Origin: JADJOY01 sp016713535 [NCBI: Deltaproteobacteria bacterium]
GTDB taxonomy: Bacteria > JADJOY01
Direction of reading: 5' to 3'
Length of the DNA: 64,000 nt
Assembly (NCBI GenBank): GCA_016713535.1
Contig: JADJOY010000039.1
Span: forward strand, 1-64,000
Shown: positions 40,861 through 54,297 of the stretch, one piece after another
Layout of the letters: each line of letters starts with the position of its first letter
How positions within the stretch are numbered: the first letter of the stretch is position 1
The notes under the pieces: model-generated
Database searches by the model: none
The model's input: only the letters and a program-made list of their open reading frames with translations
What the model was told of the DNA's origin: nothing
Position numbers and translations under genes: made by a program

Positions 40861-43800
40861 TCAGGGGCGCAGGGCGGTCTCGGCGTCGAAGGACACCAGG
40901 TCGGCGCGGGCGCGCGTCAGCCGCGCGTCGGCACTCTCCTCGTAGCAGCGGCGGCGCGCCTCCAGCAGCTCGCGGTTCCACGGCGGCCACGGTTCGAGCG
41001 GAGCGAGCGCCTCGCCGCAGAGCCCGGCGAAGTCGCTCGAGAGCCCCACCTGCGCGCGCAGCGTGATGCGCGTGTCCTCGAGGATCCGCACCGCGAACGG
41101 CTCGGAGAGCGTGTCGAAGAAGGCGCGACCGAACGCCGGGTCGCGGGTGGCCTCGGTGTAGAGCGCGGAGAGCGTGCGCAGCACCAGCGGCCGGTGCACC
41201 CAGGGATCGCCGCGCAAGAGGCGCAGCGCCCTCGAGCCCGTGGGCGGCGACCGCCGCGCGCTCGCGGCGGGCCGCCGCGAGGATCGTCCACAGGCACTCC
41301 GCGGTGGCCGGGCGCTCGCCGGCGAGACCGTCGATCCACTCTCTCGCGCGCGCATCCGCCTGGCTCGCGAGCAGCTCGGCGACCAGCACGCGATCGATCG
41401 GCGGCAGCGTGCCTGGCTCGAGCGGCGGTTCGATCGCGGTGGTGAAGCCGGGCCATAGCCAGGCCGCGCGCGCGAGATCGCCGCGAGCGTAGGCGAGGCG
41501 CGCCTGCCGGCGCGCCTCGGCGAGCGGACCGCCGGGCATCGACGCACCGGCGCCGGCCGCGGCGGGGTCACCTTCCTCGGCGAGGGCACGCGCCTGGCGC
41601 AGCTCCGCGACGTGCGTCCAGTCGAGGCCGAGCACGCCCTCCGGCCGCGCGGCGCCCAGGGACGCAGCGCTCGCGCGCACCTCGGCGACCGTCAGCGCGT
41701 CGCGGCGCGCCAGGTTTCGCGCCGCCGCGAACTCGAGGACGTTCAGGTCGTCGGTGTTGATCGGCGGCGGCGTGGACGCCGAGCTCACCAGCGCACGCGT
41801 GAACCTCGCGTCCGCGACGAAGCCGGTGTAGAGACCCGCCAGCCCATCCACTCCCCACACCACGTCGAGGGCGCGACGGAACGGCTCGCTCGCGGCTCGC
41901 GCCGCGAGACGCGCCTCGTCGTGGACGAGCGGTGCCGCGCTCGCGACCAAGAGCAGGTCGGTCGCGATCTGCGTCTCCCAGGTCTCGACGCTCGCGAACG
42001 CGGCGCCGAGGGTGGCGTACACCGAGCGCACCGTGGCGCGGTCGAGGTCGTAGACCTGGAGCCACTCGGCGAAGATCCCACCCGGTGCCAGGCGATCCGC
42101 GACCGCGTGGAAGAAGTCGAGGCTGAACAGGCTCGCGACGCCCGCGCGGTAGGGATTCGAGGGCTCCGAGAAGATCACGTCGTAGCGATCGGGTAGCTGG
42201 CGCAGCGCCTCGCGGGCGTCGGCGAAGATCAGCCGCACCCGGGGGTTCGCGAGCACGTCGTGGGTGGCCGCCGGGCCGCGGCGCGCGACCTCCAGCACCT
42301 CCGGCTCGAGCTCGACGACGTCGACACGCTCGATCCCCGGCACCTGCGCGAGCCAGCCCGCCGTCGAGCCCGTGCCGAAGCCGATCACCAGCGCCAGCCG
42401 CGGCGCAGGGTGTAGAGCCGCCGGGATCAGTCCCCCCATCGCCTGCGTCGGGGCGTCGGTGCGGATGTTGCCGTCCGACTTGCCGTTGACGAGCAGCGCG
42501 TCGCCGTCCTGGCTCGAAATCCCGATGGCGCTTTCCCGTCCGTCGCGCTCCCACACCAGCGCCCGGCGCACGGCGTTCAGGTAGTCGTGACGGGCGACCA
42601 CGCTCGGGAAGACCCGTGGCACGGCGCCCACGCCGATCGGCTGGTGACGCCACGCCGCGCTCGGCCCTGGCGACGCGACCAGCACCGCGCCGCACGCCAG
42701 CGCGCCGAGCGTCGCCAGCATGCGGACGCGCTCGCGAAGGCCGCTCTCGCGCAGCGCGAGCGCCGCGGACGCGGCGCCGAGCGCCATCACCACCGCCGCC
42801 GCGACGCGCCAGCTCGGCACTGCTCCCAGCAGCGGCACCAGCACCAGGCCCCCACCCAGCGCCCCGACCACGTTGCCCGCGGCGTTCCACGCGAACACCG
42901 CGCCGCTCTCGCTCCCTGCCTCGCGACGCCCTTCGCCGGCGAGCGCGACCAGCAGCGGGAACTGGTAACCCGCGACCAGCGCCGCCGGCACCACGATCAG
43001 CGCCGCGAGACCACTCCACACGAGCACGAGCACGCCGAAACCGGCGTCACCGAGCCCACGCGTGGCGAGGGCGAGGACCGCCAGGCGGTCGCCGGCCGCG
43101 AGCGGCGCAGCGATGGCGACCGCCTCGAGGGCGCTCACCAGCGCCACGCTCGCGAGGGTCACCGTTGCGCGCCGCCGCACCACACCGTAGGCGAGCCCAC
43201 CGACGCCGGTCCCCGCGAGCGCCAGCGCGAGGATCAGCCCGAACGTGTAGGTCGAGCCGCCGAGCAGCGGGGCGAGCATCCGGTACCACACGAGCTCGAG
43301 GAGCCCGAACGCCAGGCCGGCGAGCGCGGCGGCGGCGCACGCGCTCGCGACCCGCTGACTCCGGCCCTCCGGGCCGTTGCCGGCCCGCGCGGGCTCCACG
43401 GCCGCGTCGATGCCGGCCGATGGGTCGCCGAGCCGTCGCGCGACGAGCCACGAGACCAAGGCGACGGCGACCCCGACCGCCGCGCCCAGCCACGCCGTGG
43501 CGCGGTTGCCGAGCCACTCGAGGACCACGAACGTCGCGGCGCACACTCCGCCGAGCGCGCCGAGCGTGTTCGCGCCGTAGAGCCAGCCCACGCGGCGACG
43601 GGCGCCGTCGTCGTCGCTGGCGACGGCGCGGATCGCGGCCGGCAGCGTGCCGCCCATGAGGAAGGTGGGGACTCCCAGCACCAGCGCCGTGATCGCGAGG
43701 CGCAGCACGGTGCGTGGGACCTCGCCCAGGGGGAAGCTCGCGGCGAGCGCGTGGTAGGGCCGCTCGGCGAGAGCGATCGCGACCGGCGTCAGCGCCGCGG

Positions 43801-44059
43801 CCAGCGCGGCCTGGCCTTCGAGTCGCGCGTAGAGCGCCAGCGCGTTCGGCGCGCGGTCGACCCGCCGCCCGAAGTGCCGCGCGCCCAGGCCGAGGCCCGC
43901 GAGGAAACACGCCACCACCGCCGCGTGAGCCGCGGTGGACGCGCCGAACACGCCGCGGAAGAGCCGGAACCACGCGGTCTGGTCAAGGAGCGCCGCGAAC
44001 CCCGAGGCGAGGACCAGAAGCGCGACCAACGCGAGCGGGGGCGAGTCGCGGTGCCGCAT
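40861..44059 (-). pseudogene. Membrane-fused spermidine synthase-like protein, one frameshift
   Basis: The protein (about 1065 codons) begins with many membrane helices arranged as in MFS-spermidine synthase fusions (FLMGGTLPAAIRA, FAWNAAGNVVGALGGG). The SAM-binding methyltransferase-like domain follows, with VIGFGTGSTAGWL, VDVVELEPEVLEVA and IFSEPSNPYRAG. A further ~350 residues of helical repeats end in AETALRP. A frame change near 41225-41240 separates the last ~125 residues. ATG 44059 diverges from the sterol-desaturase-like gene with only 12 nt between starts. Its substrate is unknown; in related proteins true polyamine synthesis is unproven. Confidence 0.8.
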
Positions 44060-44071
44060 GGGGCGGGCAAG

Positions 44072-44887
44072 GTGGCCAACGAGCCCGTCGCAAGCAACGC
44101 TCCCGCCGTGAGCTACCTGGGCTGGCTGATCGGGCTCTCGGCGGGCTTCGCGCTCGCCGAGCGCGTCCGCCCCGCGCGCGCCGAGCAGCCGGCGGCGCGG
44201 CCGGAGCTCGCGAACGACCTCGCCTACCTCGCCTTCAACGGCCACCTCTACGCGCTCCTCACCGCGTCGGTGGCGGGCGCGCTCGTGGCCTTCACCCGCG
44301 GCCTGCTGTTCGGGTTCGGCTGGTCACCCGGCGCGGGGGTGCTGGCCGGTCGCGGGTTCGCGGTGCAGTTCGCGGTGGCCCTGGTGGTCTGCGACCTCGG
44401 GCAGTGGTGCGTCCACAACCTGCTCCACCGCGTGCCGTGGCTGTGGCAGCTCCACAAGGTCCACCACTCGGCGCGGAACATGGACTGGGCCGTGAACTTC
44501 CGCTTCCACTGGGCCGAGCTGATCGTGTACCGCTCGCTCCTCTTCGTGCCGGTGCTGTGGCTGGGTGGCGACCCGGGGCCGCTCATCGCGGTGGCGGTGT
44601 TCGGAACCTTCTGGGGACACCTGAACCACGCCAACCTGGACGTGGACCTGGGGCGCCTCGGCTACCTGATGAACAGCCCGCGGATGCACCTCTGGCACCA
44701 CGACGCCTCCGACGAGGGCGGGCGTCACGGCAAGAACTTCGGCATCGTCCTGAGCGTGTGGGACTGGCTCTTCCGGACCGCGTACTGGCCGCGCGACCGC
44801 GTGCCCGAGCGACTCGGCTACCCGGGCGACGACGAGATGCCGCGTGATCTGCCGCGCCAGCTCGTGTTCCCGCTCACGCGGCGGTGA
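44072..44887 (+). CDS. Sterol desaturase / fatty-acid hydroxylase family protein
   Basis: This membrane protein of about 271 aa has the histidine clusters of the di-iron FA-hydroxylase superfamily: HNLLHRVPWLWQLHKVHHS, HLNHAN and HLWHHDASD. Four hydrophobic segments surround them. GTG 44072 has a GGGCGGG ribosome-binding-like stretch; GTG 44108 is an alternative start. It probably oxidises a lipid or sterol; substrate unknown. Confidence 0.8.
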   Translation: MANEPVASNAPAVSYLGWLIGLSAGFALAERVRPARAEQPAARPELANDLAYLAFNGHLYALLTASVAGALVAFTRGLLFGFGWSPGAGVLAGRGFAVQFAVALVVCDLGQWCVHNLLHRVPWLWQLHKVHHSARNMDWAVNFRFHWAELIVYRSLLFVPVLWLGGDPGPLIAVAVFGTFWGHLNHANLDVDLGRLGYLMNSPRMHLWHHDASDEGGRHGKNFGIVLSVWDWLFRTAYWPRDRVPERLGYPGDDEMPRDLPRQLVFPLTRR

Positions 44888-44894
44888 CGCCGCC

Positions 44895-46793
<1,899 letters not shown>

Positions 46794-46861
46794 CCCGCCA
46801 AATTAGCGGATTTGCACGGTCCTGAGTGGCCCGCGCCAGAGGCGCGTCGCGAGCGCAGCGA

Positions 46862-46927
46862 AGCGCCTCAGGGGTGGGGCCCCACGAAAACCGCTTTTCG
46901 TGGGGCGGGGGGCTAGAAAAGCCCCCC
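46862..46927. repeat. Intergenic double-hairpin repeat, copy 1
   Basis: After TCAGGGGTGGGG, hairpin A pairs CCCCACGAAAA (46880-46890) with TTTTCGTGGGG (46895-46905), and hairpin B pairs GGGGGGCT (46907-46914) with AGCCCCCC (46920-46927). The layout matches copy 2 at 50117-50176, but the A-stem sequence differs while pairing is kept. It lies between the Mo-oxidoreductase 3' end and the ABC-F start, both minus strand, so it may terminate the former. Confidence 0.7.
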
Positions 46928-46940
46928 GGGAGAACATCGG

Positions 46941-49213
<2,273 letters not shown>

Positions 49214-49230
49214 CGCGGTGCCTCCCACCA

Positions 49231-49285
49231 GTGCGTTCGTTAGCGATACGAACGCTATCACCGTGCGTTCGTTACCGCAACGCAC
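49231..49285. promoter_or_regulatory. Twin palindromic operators between the Mo-oxidoreductase and hxlR-type genes
   Basis: Palindrome 1 pairs GCGTTCGT (49233-49240) with ACGAACGC (49248-49255). Palindrome 2 pairs GTGCGTT (49263-49269) with AACGCAC (49279-49285). Both begin with the same GTGCGTTCGTTA, and the two copies start 32 bp apart. They lie 18-72 bp upstream of the Mo-oxidoreductase start and before the HxlR-family start, so that regulator is the likely binder. Confidence 0.6.
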
Positions 49286-49328
49286 TATGCTGTGGACGAC
49301 GCTCACCCCGCGCCCTGGAGCCTCGCCG

Positions 49329-49847
49329 ATGAAGCGCACATCGTTCGCACGCTGGCCCTGCTCGATCGCCCGCACCGTCGATCTGGTCGGTGACTGGTGG
49401 ACTCCGCTGGTGCTGCGCGAGGCCTTCTACGGCGTGACCCGCTTCGAGGACTGGCAACGCAACCTCGGCCTCGGCCGCAACGTCCTCGCCGAGCGGCTCA
49501 AGCGCCTCGTCGCCGAGGACATGCTCGCCCGCCACCGCTACCAGGAGCACCCCGAGCGCCACGAGTACCACCTGACCGAGAAGGGGCGCGACTTCTTCCC
49601 CGTGCTGATGGCGATGCTGAGCTGGGGCGACCGCTGGCTCGACGGCGGGCGCGGCGCGCCGGTCGCGCTGCGTCACCTGCCCTGCGGTCACCTCACGCGG
49701 CCGGAGGTGGTGTGCGGCCACTGCCGGCAGCCGCTCACACGCGAGGAGGTGCAGGGCGAGCTCGGCCCCGGCTTCCCCCCGAAGCTGCGGACGCTGCCGC
49801 TGGTCGAGAAGCGCTTCGCCCGCAAGGGCGAGAGGGTGAGCTCGTGA
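49329..49847 (+). CDS. HxlR-family winged-helix transcriptional regulator
   Basis: This 172-aa protein has the HxlR pattern: CSIARTVDLVGDWWTPLVLR, the helix-turn-helix FEDWQRNLGLGRNVLAERLK and the wing RYQEHPERHEYHLTEKG. The C-terminal extension has CxxC-like pairs (HLPCGHLT, VVCGHCRQPL), suggesting a metal or redox-sensitive site. ATG 49329 gives the usual length; an upstream ATG at 49287 would lie in the operator. It probably controls the divergent Mo-oxidoreductase gene. Confidence 0.85.
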   Translation: MKRTSFARWPCSIARTVDLVGDWWTPLVLREAFYGVTRFEDWQRNLGLGRNVLAERLKRLVAEDMLARHRYQEHPERHEYHLTEKGRDFFPVLMAMLSWGDRWLDGGRGAPVALRHLPCGHLTRPEVVCGHCRQPLTREEVQGELGPGFPPKLRTLPLVEKRFARKGERVSS

Positions 49848-49993
49848 GCGCGGGACCGAAGCGGGGCTTCGTGGGTGTGGTGCTCATCCTGGTCGGGTGT
49901 GTCGCGCTCGCCGCGACGCTCACGGTCGTGGTCGTGAAGGGCCTGCACCTACCGACCCACCACGACCCGCCGGCTCGCACCGCCCCACCCTGA
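49844..49993 (+). CDS. 49-aa single-helix membrane protein
   Basis: GTG 49844 overlaps the HxlR-family stop (GTGA). The protein starts VSAGPKRGFVGVVLILVGCV and has one helix, then a histidine/proline-rich tail (HLPTHHDPPARTAPP). The overlap argues for co-translation with the regulator. Family not recognised. Confidence 0.45.
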   Translation: MSAGPKRGFVGVVLILVGCVALAATLTVVVVKGLHLPTHHDPPARTAPP

Positions 49994-50116
49994 TCCAGAG
50001 CGTCGCGAGCCGGCGGGGCGTGCGCCCCGGCTGGCGGAGGGCTGGAACGTGCTCGGGCGCGAGGCCACGCCCGGCTCGCCAAGGGGCGGGGCGCGCGGCG
50101 CGTCTTCGCGCCGGAT

Positions 50117-50176
50117 TCAGGGTGGGGCCCCGTCCGGATTCACTCCGGACGGGGCGGGGTCTTGGAAAGACCCCGC
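50117..50176. repeat. Intergenic double-hairpin repeat, copy 2
   Basis: After TTCAGGGTGGGG, hairpin A pairs CCCCGTCCGGA (50128-50138) with TCCGGACGGGG (50144-50154), and hairpin B pairs GCGGGGTCTT (50154-50163) with AAGACCCCGC (50167-50176). Same architecture as copy 1 with different stem bases. It lies between convergent genes, where it may act as a two-way terminator for the 49-aa gene and the chemoreceptor. Confidence 0.7.
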
Positions 50177-50182
50177 AGGAGC

Positions 50183-51934
50183 TCAGAACTCGCCGAAGTC
50201 GCTGAGATCGTGGCCGGCGTGGCCGTTGCCGCCGGCGGCGGCCATCGCGATCGGAGGATCGGCCGGCGTCGTGGCGTCCGACGAGGCGGCGCTCGCCTTG
50301 GCGCGGGCCGGCTTCTTGCGCGGCGTGAGCGCCGCGACCTTCGCCCTCGGTGCCTCGGCCGCTACGGCGGCTGGCCGGTGGCCGTCCGCGCCCACCTTGA
50401 ACTGTCCGACCAGGCTCTGGAGCTGATCGGCCTGGCTCGCCATGGTCTCCGAGGTGCTCGAGAGCTCTTCGGTCTGTGCTGCGTTCGACTGGGTGACGCG
50501 ATCGAGCTGGGTCACGGCGACGTTCACCTGCTCGATCCCGCTCGACTGCTCGCCCGACGCCGCGGCGATCTCGCTGACGATGTCGTTGACGCGGGTGACC
50601 GCGGTGACGATCTCGTCGAGGGTCTTGCCGACCTCGTTCACCGAGCCGGCGCCGGTCTCGACCTTGCTCACCGAGTCCTGGATGAGGGCCTTGGTCTCCT
50701 TGGCCGCCGACGCGCTGCGCTGCGCGAGGTTCCGGACCTCCTCCGCCACCACCGCGAAGCCGCGGCCCTGCTCACCGGCGCGCGCAGCCTCGACCGCGGC
50801 ATTGAGCGCCAGCAGGTTGGTCTGGAAAGCGATCTCGTCGATGGTGGTGATGATCTCGGCGATCTTCGCGGACGCGGTACGGATGTCGGTCATCGCCGAC
50901 ACCGCCTCGCGGGTGACCTTGCCGCCGCGCTCCGCGACGTCGCGGGCCGTGGACGAGAGCTGGCGGGCGCGCTCGGCGTTCTCGGCGTTCTGCTTCACCG
51001 CGCTGGTGATCTCCTCGAGGCTCGACGCGGTCTCCTCGAGGCTCGCGGCCTGCTCCTGGGCGCCGCTCGAGATCTCCTCCGAGGCCGCCGAGAGCTGCTG
51101 GGCGCCGCTCGCGACGCAGTCGGCCGTCGAGCGGACGTCGCTCAGCGCGTCACGCATCTTGCCGACGGTCTGGTCGAGCGCGGATCCCATCGCGCCGATC
51201 TCGTCCTTGGTCGTGAGGTTGAGCCGGGCGGTGAGGTCGCCGGCGGCGACCTGGGTGAGCACGTCGACCGTCTTGCCCAGCGGGCCGGTGATCGCGCGGG
51301 TGATCACGAAGGCGCACAGCAACCCGGCCACCACCGCGCTACACAGCACGATCACCATGCTCCGCTGGCTCGCCTCGATGTCGGCGTTGGTGGTGTTCAT
51401 GGTCTCCTCCATGAGCTGCCGCTTGGAGGTTTCGAGCTCGTCGAACAACGCGTCGACCTCGTTGAGCTTCGCGCGCGCGGCCTTCAGCCCGGCCTGCGCC
51501 TCTGCGTCCTTGTCCTCGTAGGCGCGCTGGCGGAGCTGGTCGGTCGCGGGGCGGACCTCCTCCACGTAGAGCTTGAGCGCCGCCGCGGCCTTGGCCTTGT
51601 CCTCGGCGTTCACGATGTGGCTCTGGTACTGGGCGAACTCCTCGTCGAACGCCGCCGAGTATTTCTTGACGTCGGCGATTCGCTTCTCGACGTCGGCGGG
51701 AGTGTCGTCGAGGATCGCGTTGCGCACCGCGCGGCTGACGCGGATCGTGTCGAGGTTGGCCTCCTTGAGGGCCAGCGCGCCGAGCGCGTGGTTCTCGTAG
51801 AGGACCTGGAGCTTCTTCTGGACGTCCTCGTTGGTGCGGTAGGACTCGACACCGACGGCCACCGTCATCCCGATCACCAGCAAGAAGCCGAGCGTGAGCT
51901 TCACCCCGGTCTTCAGGTTCCGAAATGCGTTCAT
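50183..51934 (-). CDS. Methyl-accepting chemotaxis receptor
   Basis: This 583-aa protein has helices at about 12-32 and 191-212 around a four-helix-bundle sensor (4HB_MCP-like), then a HAMP region (ITRAITGPLGKTVDVLTQVA) and the signalling domain with the conserved hairpin tip DEIAFQTNLLALNAAVEAAR and EQGRGFAVVAEEVRNLAQRS. The C-terminal tail (KKPARAKASAASSD) is basic and low-complexity. It senses a periplasmic ligand and controls CheA; no che genes are near. ATG 51934 has GGAGGAT upstream. Confidence 0.93.
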   Translation of the reverse strand: MNAFRNLKTGVKLTLGFLLVIGMTVAVGVESYRTNEDVQKKLQVLYENHALGALALKEANLDTIRVSRAVRNAILDDTPADVEKRIADVKKYSAAFDEEFAQYQSHIVNAEDKAKAAAALKLYVEEVRPATDQLRQRAYEDKDAEAQAGLKAARAKLNEVDALFDELETSKRQLMEETMNTTNADIEASQRSMVIVLCSAVVAGLLCAFVITRAITGPLGKTVDVLTQVAAGDLTARLNLTTKDEIGAMGSALDQTVGKMRDALSDVRSTADCVASGAQQLSAASEEISSGAQEQAASLEETASSLEEITSAVKQNAENAERARQLSSTARDVAERGGKVTREAVSAMTDIRTASAKIAEIITTIDEIAFQTNLLALNAAVEAARAGEQGRGFAVVAEEVRNLAQRSASAAKETKALIQDSVSKVETGAGSVNEVGKTLDEIVTAVTRVNDIVSEIAAASGEQSSGIEQVNVAVTQLDRVTQSNAAQTEELSSTSETMASQADQLQSLVGQFKVGADGHRPAAVAAEAPRAKVAALTPRKKPARAKASAASSDATTPADPPIAMAAAGGNGHAGHDLSDFGEF

Positions 51935-52277
51935 CTCGATCCTCCGCGGCGCGGGCCTCGTCCGCGCTGTCTCGTCCGCGCCAGGGCGGACCTCTCCTGC
52001 GCCCGCACGGGACCGGAGTGGACCCGCGCGTCTCGGTAAACACTTGCTGGATGGCCGAGCCGACGCCACGGCGTGGCGGGCGACGATGGTCGCTGAGCGC
52101 TGGACCTCGCCAGAGCCCGCTCGGTCAGCGCGATCCAGCGCAAGGGCCGTGCCCAACGCACCGCCTGCGCGCGGCCGGGGAGCGAGCCAGATCGAGCGCG
52201 ACGAAGGGCGGTCCGGGCCACGAGGGCTCACCCGCCGGGACGGCGAAAACGCCCGGGAAAGGCCCTCTGGCGAACTC
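51935..52277. other. Intergenic stretch (343 bp), no gene recognised
   Basis: Upstream of the chemoreceptor on its coding strand lies the ribosome binding site CGGAGGATCGAG. The remainder is GC-rich with short inverted repeats but no clear promoter, RNA or gene. Frames across it have no recognisable protein similarity. Confidence 0.4.
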
Positions 52278-53315
52278 CTACCGAGAGCGTGGCGCTCGCG
52301 CCGTTACCAGCTCGGAAGGACGAAGGCCGCGACGCGAGCGTTCTTCATCGGCGAGGGCGTGAGGAGCAGTAGGCAAAGGTTGCCGGCGAGTGATCGTGTT
52401 TTGCGTGTTCGGCGGGTCTGCAGTGCCGAGCGCCCGAGCCAGCTCGTCGATGACGGCTCCGACCTTGGGCGAGCGGCGGCGACTCGGGGGATAGGCGGCG
52501 ACGATCGGGTCGGCGACGGGACGCGGGAGTGCCCCGGCGACGACGACTTCTCCCGCGGCGAGGGCGTCGTCGACGATGAAGCGAGGCAGCACCGCGAGGC
52601 CGAGGCCGGCTCGAACCGCCTCCAGCATCGCCTCACCGTGATTGATCACCACGCGACTCACCAGCGCGAGCGTCCGAGGCGCGCCACCGGCACTCGCGGG
52701 CTCGAAGCGCCACAGCTGCGTGGCGCGTACGTTCGCGTAGCCGATCGTCGGATGCCGGGCGAGCTCCTCGAGGCTCGCCGGCAGCCCGACACGCGCTGCG
52801 TAGCGCGCCGACGCGCACACCACCCGCTCGCTCACTCCGAGCGTCCTCACCACCAGGGCCGAGTCGACGATCGGGCCGACCCGGATCGCGAGGTCGTAGC
52901 CGTCCCGCACCAGATCGACGGCGCGGTCGTCGAGGTCGAGCGCCAGGGCGAGACGTGGGTTGCGCTCCAGGAAAGCGAACAGCCGCGGTCCGACCACCCG
53001 CGCGCCGAACGTCGTCGGCGCGGTCATGCGCAGCGTCCCGCACAGGGCACCCGCGCGGCTCGCGACCTCGTCCGCCGCGTCGTCGAGCTCCCGCATGGCC
53101 CCCTTGGCACGCTCGTGGAACGCGAGCCCCTCGTCGGTGGCCACGATCCCACGCGTCGAGCGCGTGAGGAGCGCCACGCCGAGCGCCGCCTCGAGGTCGG
53201 CGACGCGCTTGCTCACCACCGACTTCGCCAGCCCGAGGCGACGCGCGGCCTCGCTCACCGAGCCGCTCTCGACCACCTGCAGGAAAGCCGCGAGCTGATC
53301 GAGCCCGAAGTTCAC
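52278..53315 (-). CDS. LysR-family transcriptional regulator
   Basis: This 345-aa protein has the N-terminal LysR helix-turn-helix (FLQVVESGSVSEAARRLGLA, KSVVSKRVADLEAALGVALL) and a LysR substrate-binding domain (ARVVGPRLFAFLERNPRLAL, AIRVGPIVDSALVVRTLG). GTG 53315 fits the family start. About 45 extra residues at the C-terminus after ELARALGTADPP are unusual and may reflect a readthrough or indel. It diverges from the pirin gene across 107 bp and probably regulates it. Confidence 0.88.
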   Translation of the reverse strand: MNFGLDQLAAFLQVVESGSVSEAARRLGLAKSVVSKRVADLEAALGVALLTRSTRGIVATDEGLAFHERAKGAMRELDDAADEVASRAGALCGTLRMTAPTTFGARVVGPRLFAFLERNPRLALALDLDDRAVDLVRDGYDLAIRVGPIVDSALVVRTLGVSERVVCASARYAARVGLPASLEELARHPTIGYANVRATQLWRFEPASAGGAPRTLALVSRVVINHGEAMLEAVRAGLGLAVLPRFIVDDALAAGEVVVAGALPRPVADPIVAAYPPSRRRSPKVGAVIDELARALGTADPPNTQNTITRRQPLPTAPHALADEERSRRGLRPSELVTARAPRSR

Positions 53316-53422
53316 GTTCGCGTTCCCCGAACGGCGCGTTCGCCGAATGGCCCGTAGCGAGGTGGGCGGACCGAGCTTACTCTCCGCCGCGAGCCGTTCG
53401 ACGGCTCGAGGAGACCAACGCC

Positions 53423-54283
53423 ATGACGACGAAGATGAACGGCACGGCACGAGCCGTGCGCCGGGCGGTGCGCGGCCAGCCGACCAGCGACGGTGCCGGC
53501 GTGCGGTTGAACCGGGTGATCGGGACCGCCGCCCTCGCGGACGTCGACCCGTTCCTGATGCTCGACGAGTTCCGCTCGGACGACGCGAGCGACTACATCG
53601 CCGGGTTCCCGGACCACCCGCACCGCGGCTTCGAGACCGTCACCTACATGCTCGAGGGCCGCATGCGCCACCACGACAACCAGGGGAACTCCGGACTCCT
53701 CGGACCCGGCAGCGTACAGTGGATGACGGCCGGGCGCGGCATCGTCCACTCCGAGATGCCCGAGCAGGTGGACGGGCTGATGTGGGGCTTCCAGCTCTGG
53801 GTCAACCTACCGGCGCGCGACAAGATGACTGCGCCGCGCTACCAGGACATCGCGCCGGAGCGCATCCCCACGGTGGCGATCGAGCCGGGCGTGTCCGCGC
53901 GCGTGATCGCGGGCTCGTTCGGCGGAGCCGCCGGGCCGGTCCAGAACACCACCATCGCGCCGCTCTACCTCGACGTGGCGCTGGCGAGCGGACGCTCGCT
54001 CGAGGTGCCGGTGCCGGCCGCGCACGAAGGGTTCGTGTACCCGTTCGTGGGCTCGGTGCGGGTCGGCGACGGCGACGACGGCACGACGCTCGCGCGCGGC
54101 ACCGCCGGCGTCCTCGGCGCCGGGGACCACGTCACGCTGAGCGCGAGCGACGGCGACGCCCGGCTCATCCTCGTCGCGGGCCAACCTCTACGCGAGCCGG
54201 TGGCGCGCTACGGCCCGTTCGTGATGACCACGATGGACGAGATTCGCCAGGCCATCCTCGACTACCAGTCGGGACGGCTGTGA
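53423..54283 (+). CDS. Pirin-family cupin protein
   Basis: This 286-aa two-cupin protein has the metal-binding histidines in PDHPHRGFETVTYMLEG and RHHDNQGN, followed by WMTAGRGIVHSEMPE. Pirins are iron-binding proteins; some bacterial members have quercetinase activity or act as redox-sensitive regulators. The quinone oxidoreductase starts 14 nt after its stop, suggesting an operon for handling quinone-like or aromatic compounds under LysR control (inference). Confidence 0.92.
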   Translation: MTTKMNGTARAVRRAVRGQPTSDGAGVRLNRVIGTAALADVDPFLMLDEFRSDDASDYIAGFPDHPHRGFETVTYMLEGRMRHHDNQGNSGLLGPGSVQWMTAGRGIVHSEMPEQVDGLMWGFQLWVNLPARDKMTAPRYQDIAPERIPTVAIEPGVSARVIAGSFGGAAGPVQNTTIAPLYLDVALASGRSLEVPVPAAHEGFVYPFVGSVRVGDGDDGTTLARGTAGVLGAGDHVTLSASDGDARLILVAGQPLREPVARYGPFVMTTMDEIRQAILDYQSGRL

Positions 54284-54297
54284 GGGATGATGCGCGC

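Noticed and set aside
42587-44071. 5' extension of the sterol-desaturase-like frame
   Set aside because: The extra ~495 residues are the antisense of the spermidine synthase-like gene; only the part after about 44072 resembles a protein family.
46862-46927. Hairpin copy 1 as a riboswitch of the ABC-F gene
   Set aside because: No recognisable aptamer; the related copies sit at convergent gene ends, which fits termination or a mobile palindrome better.
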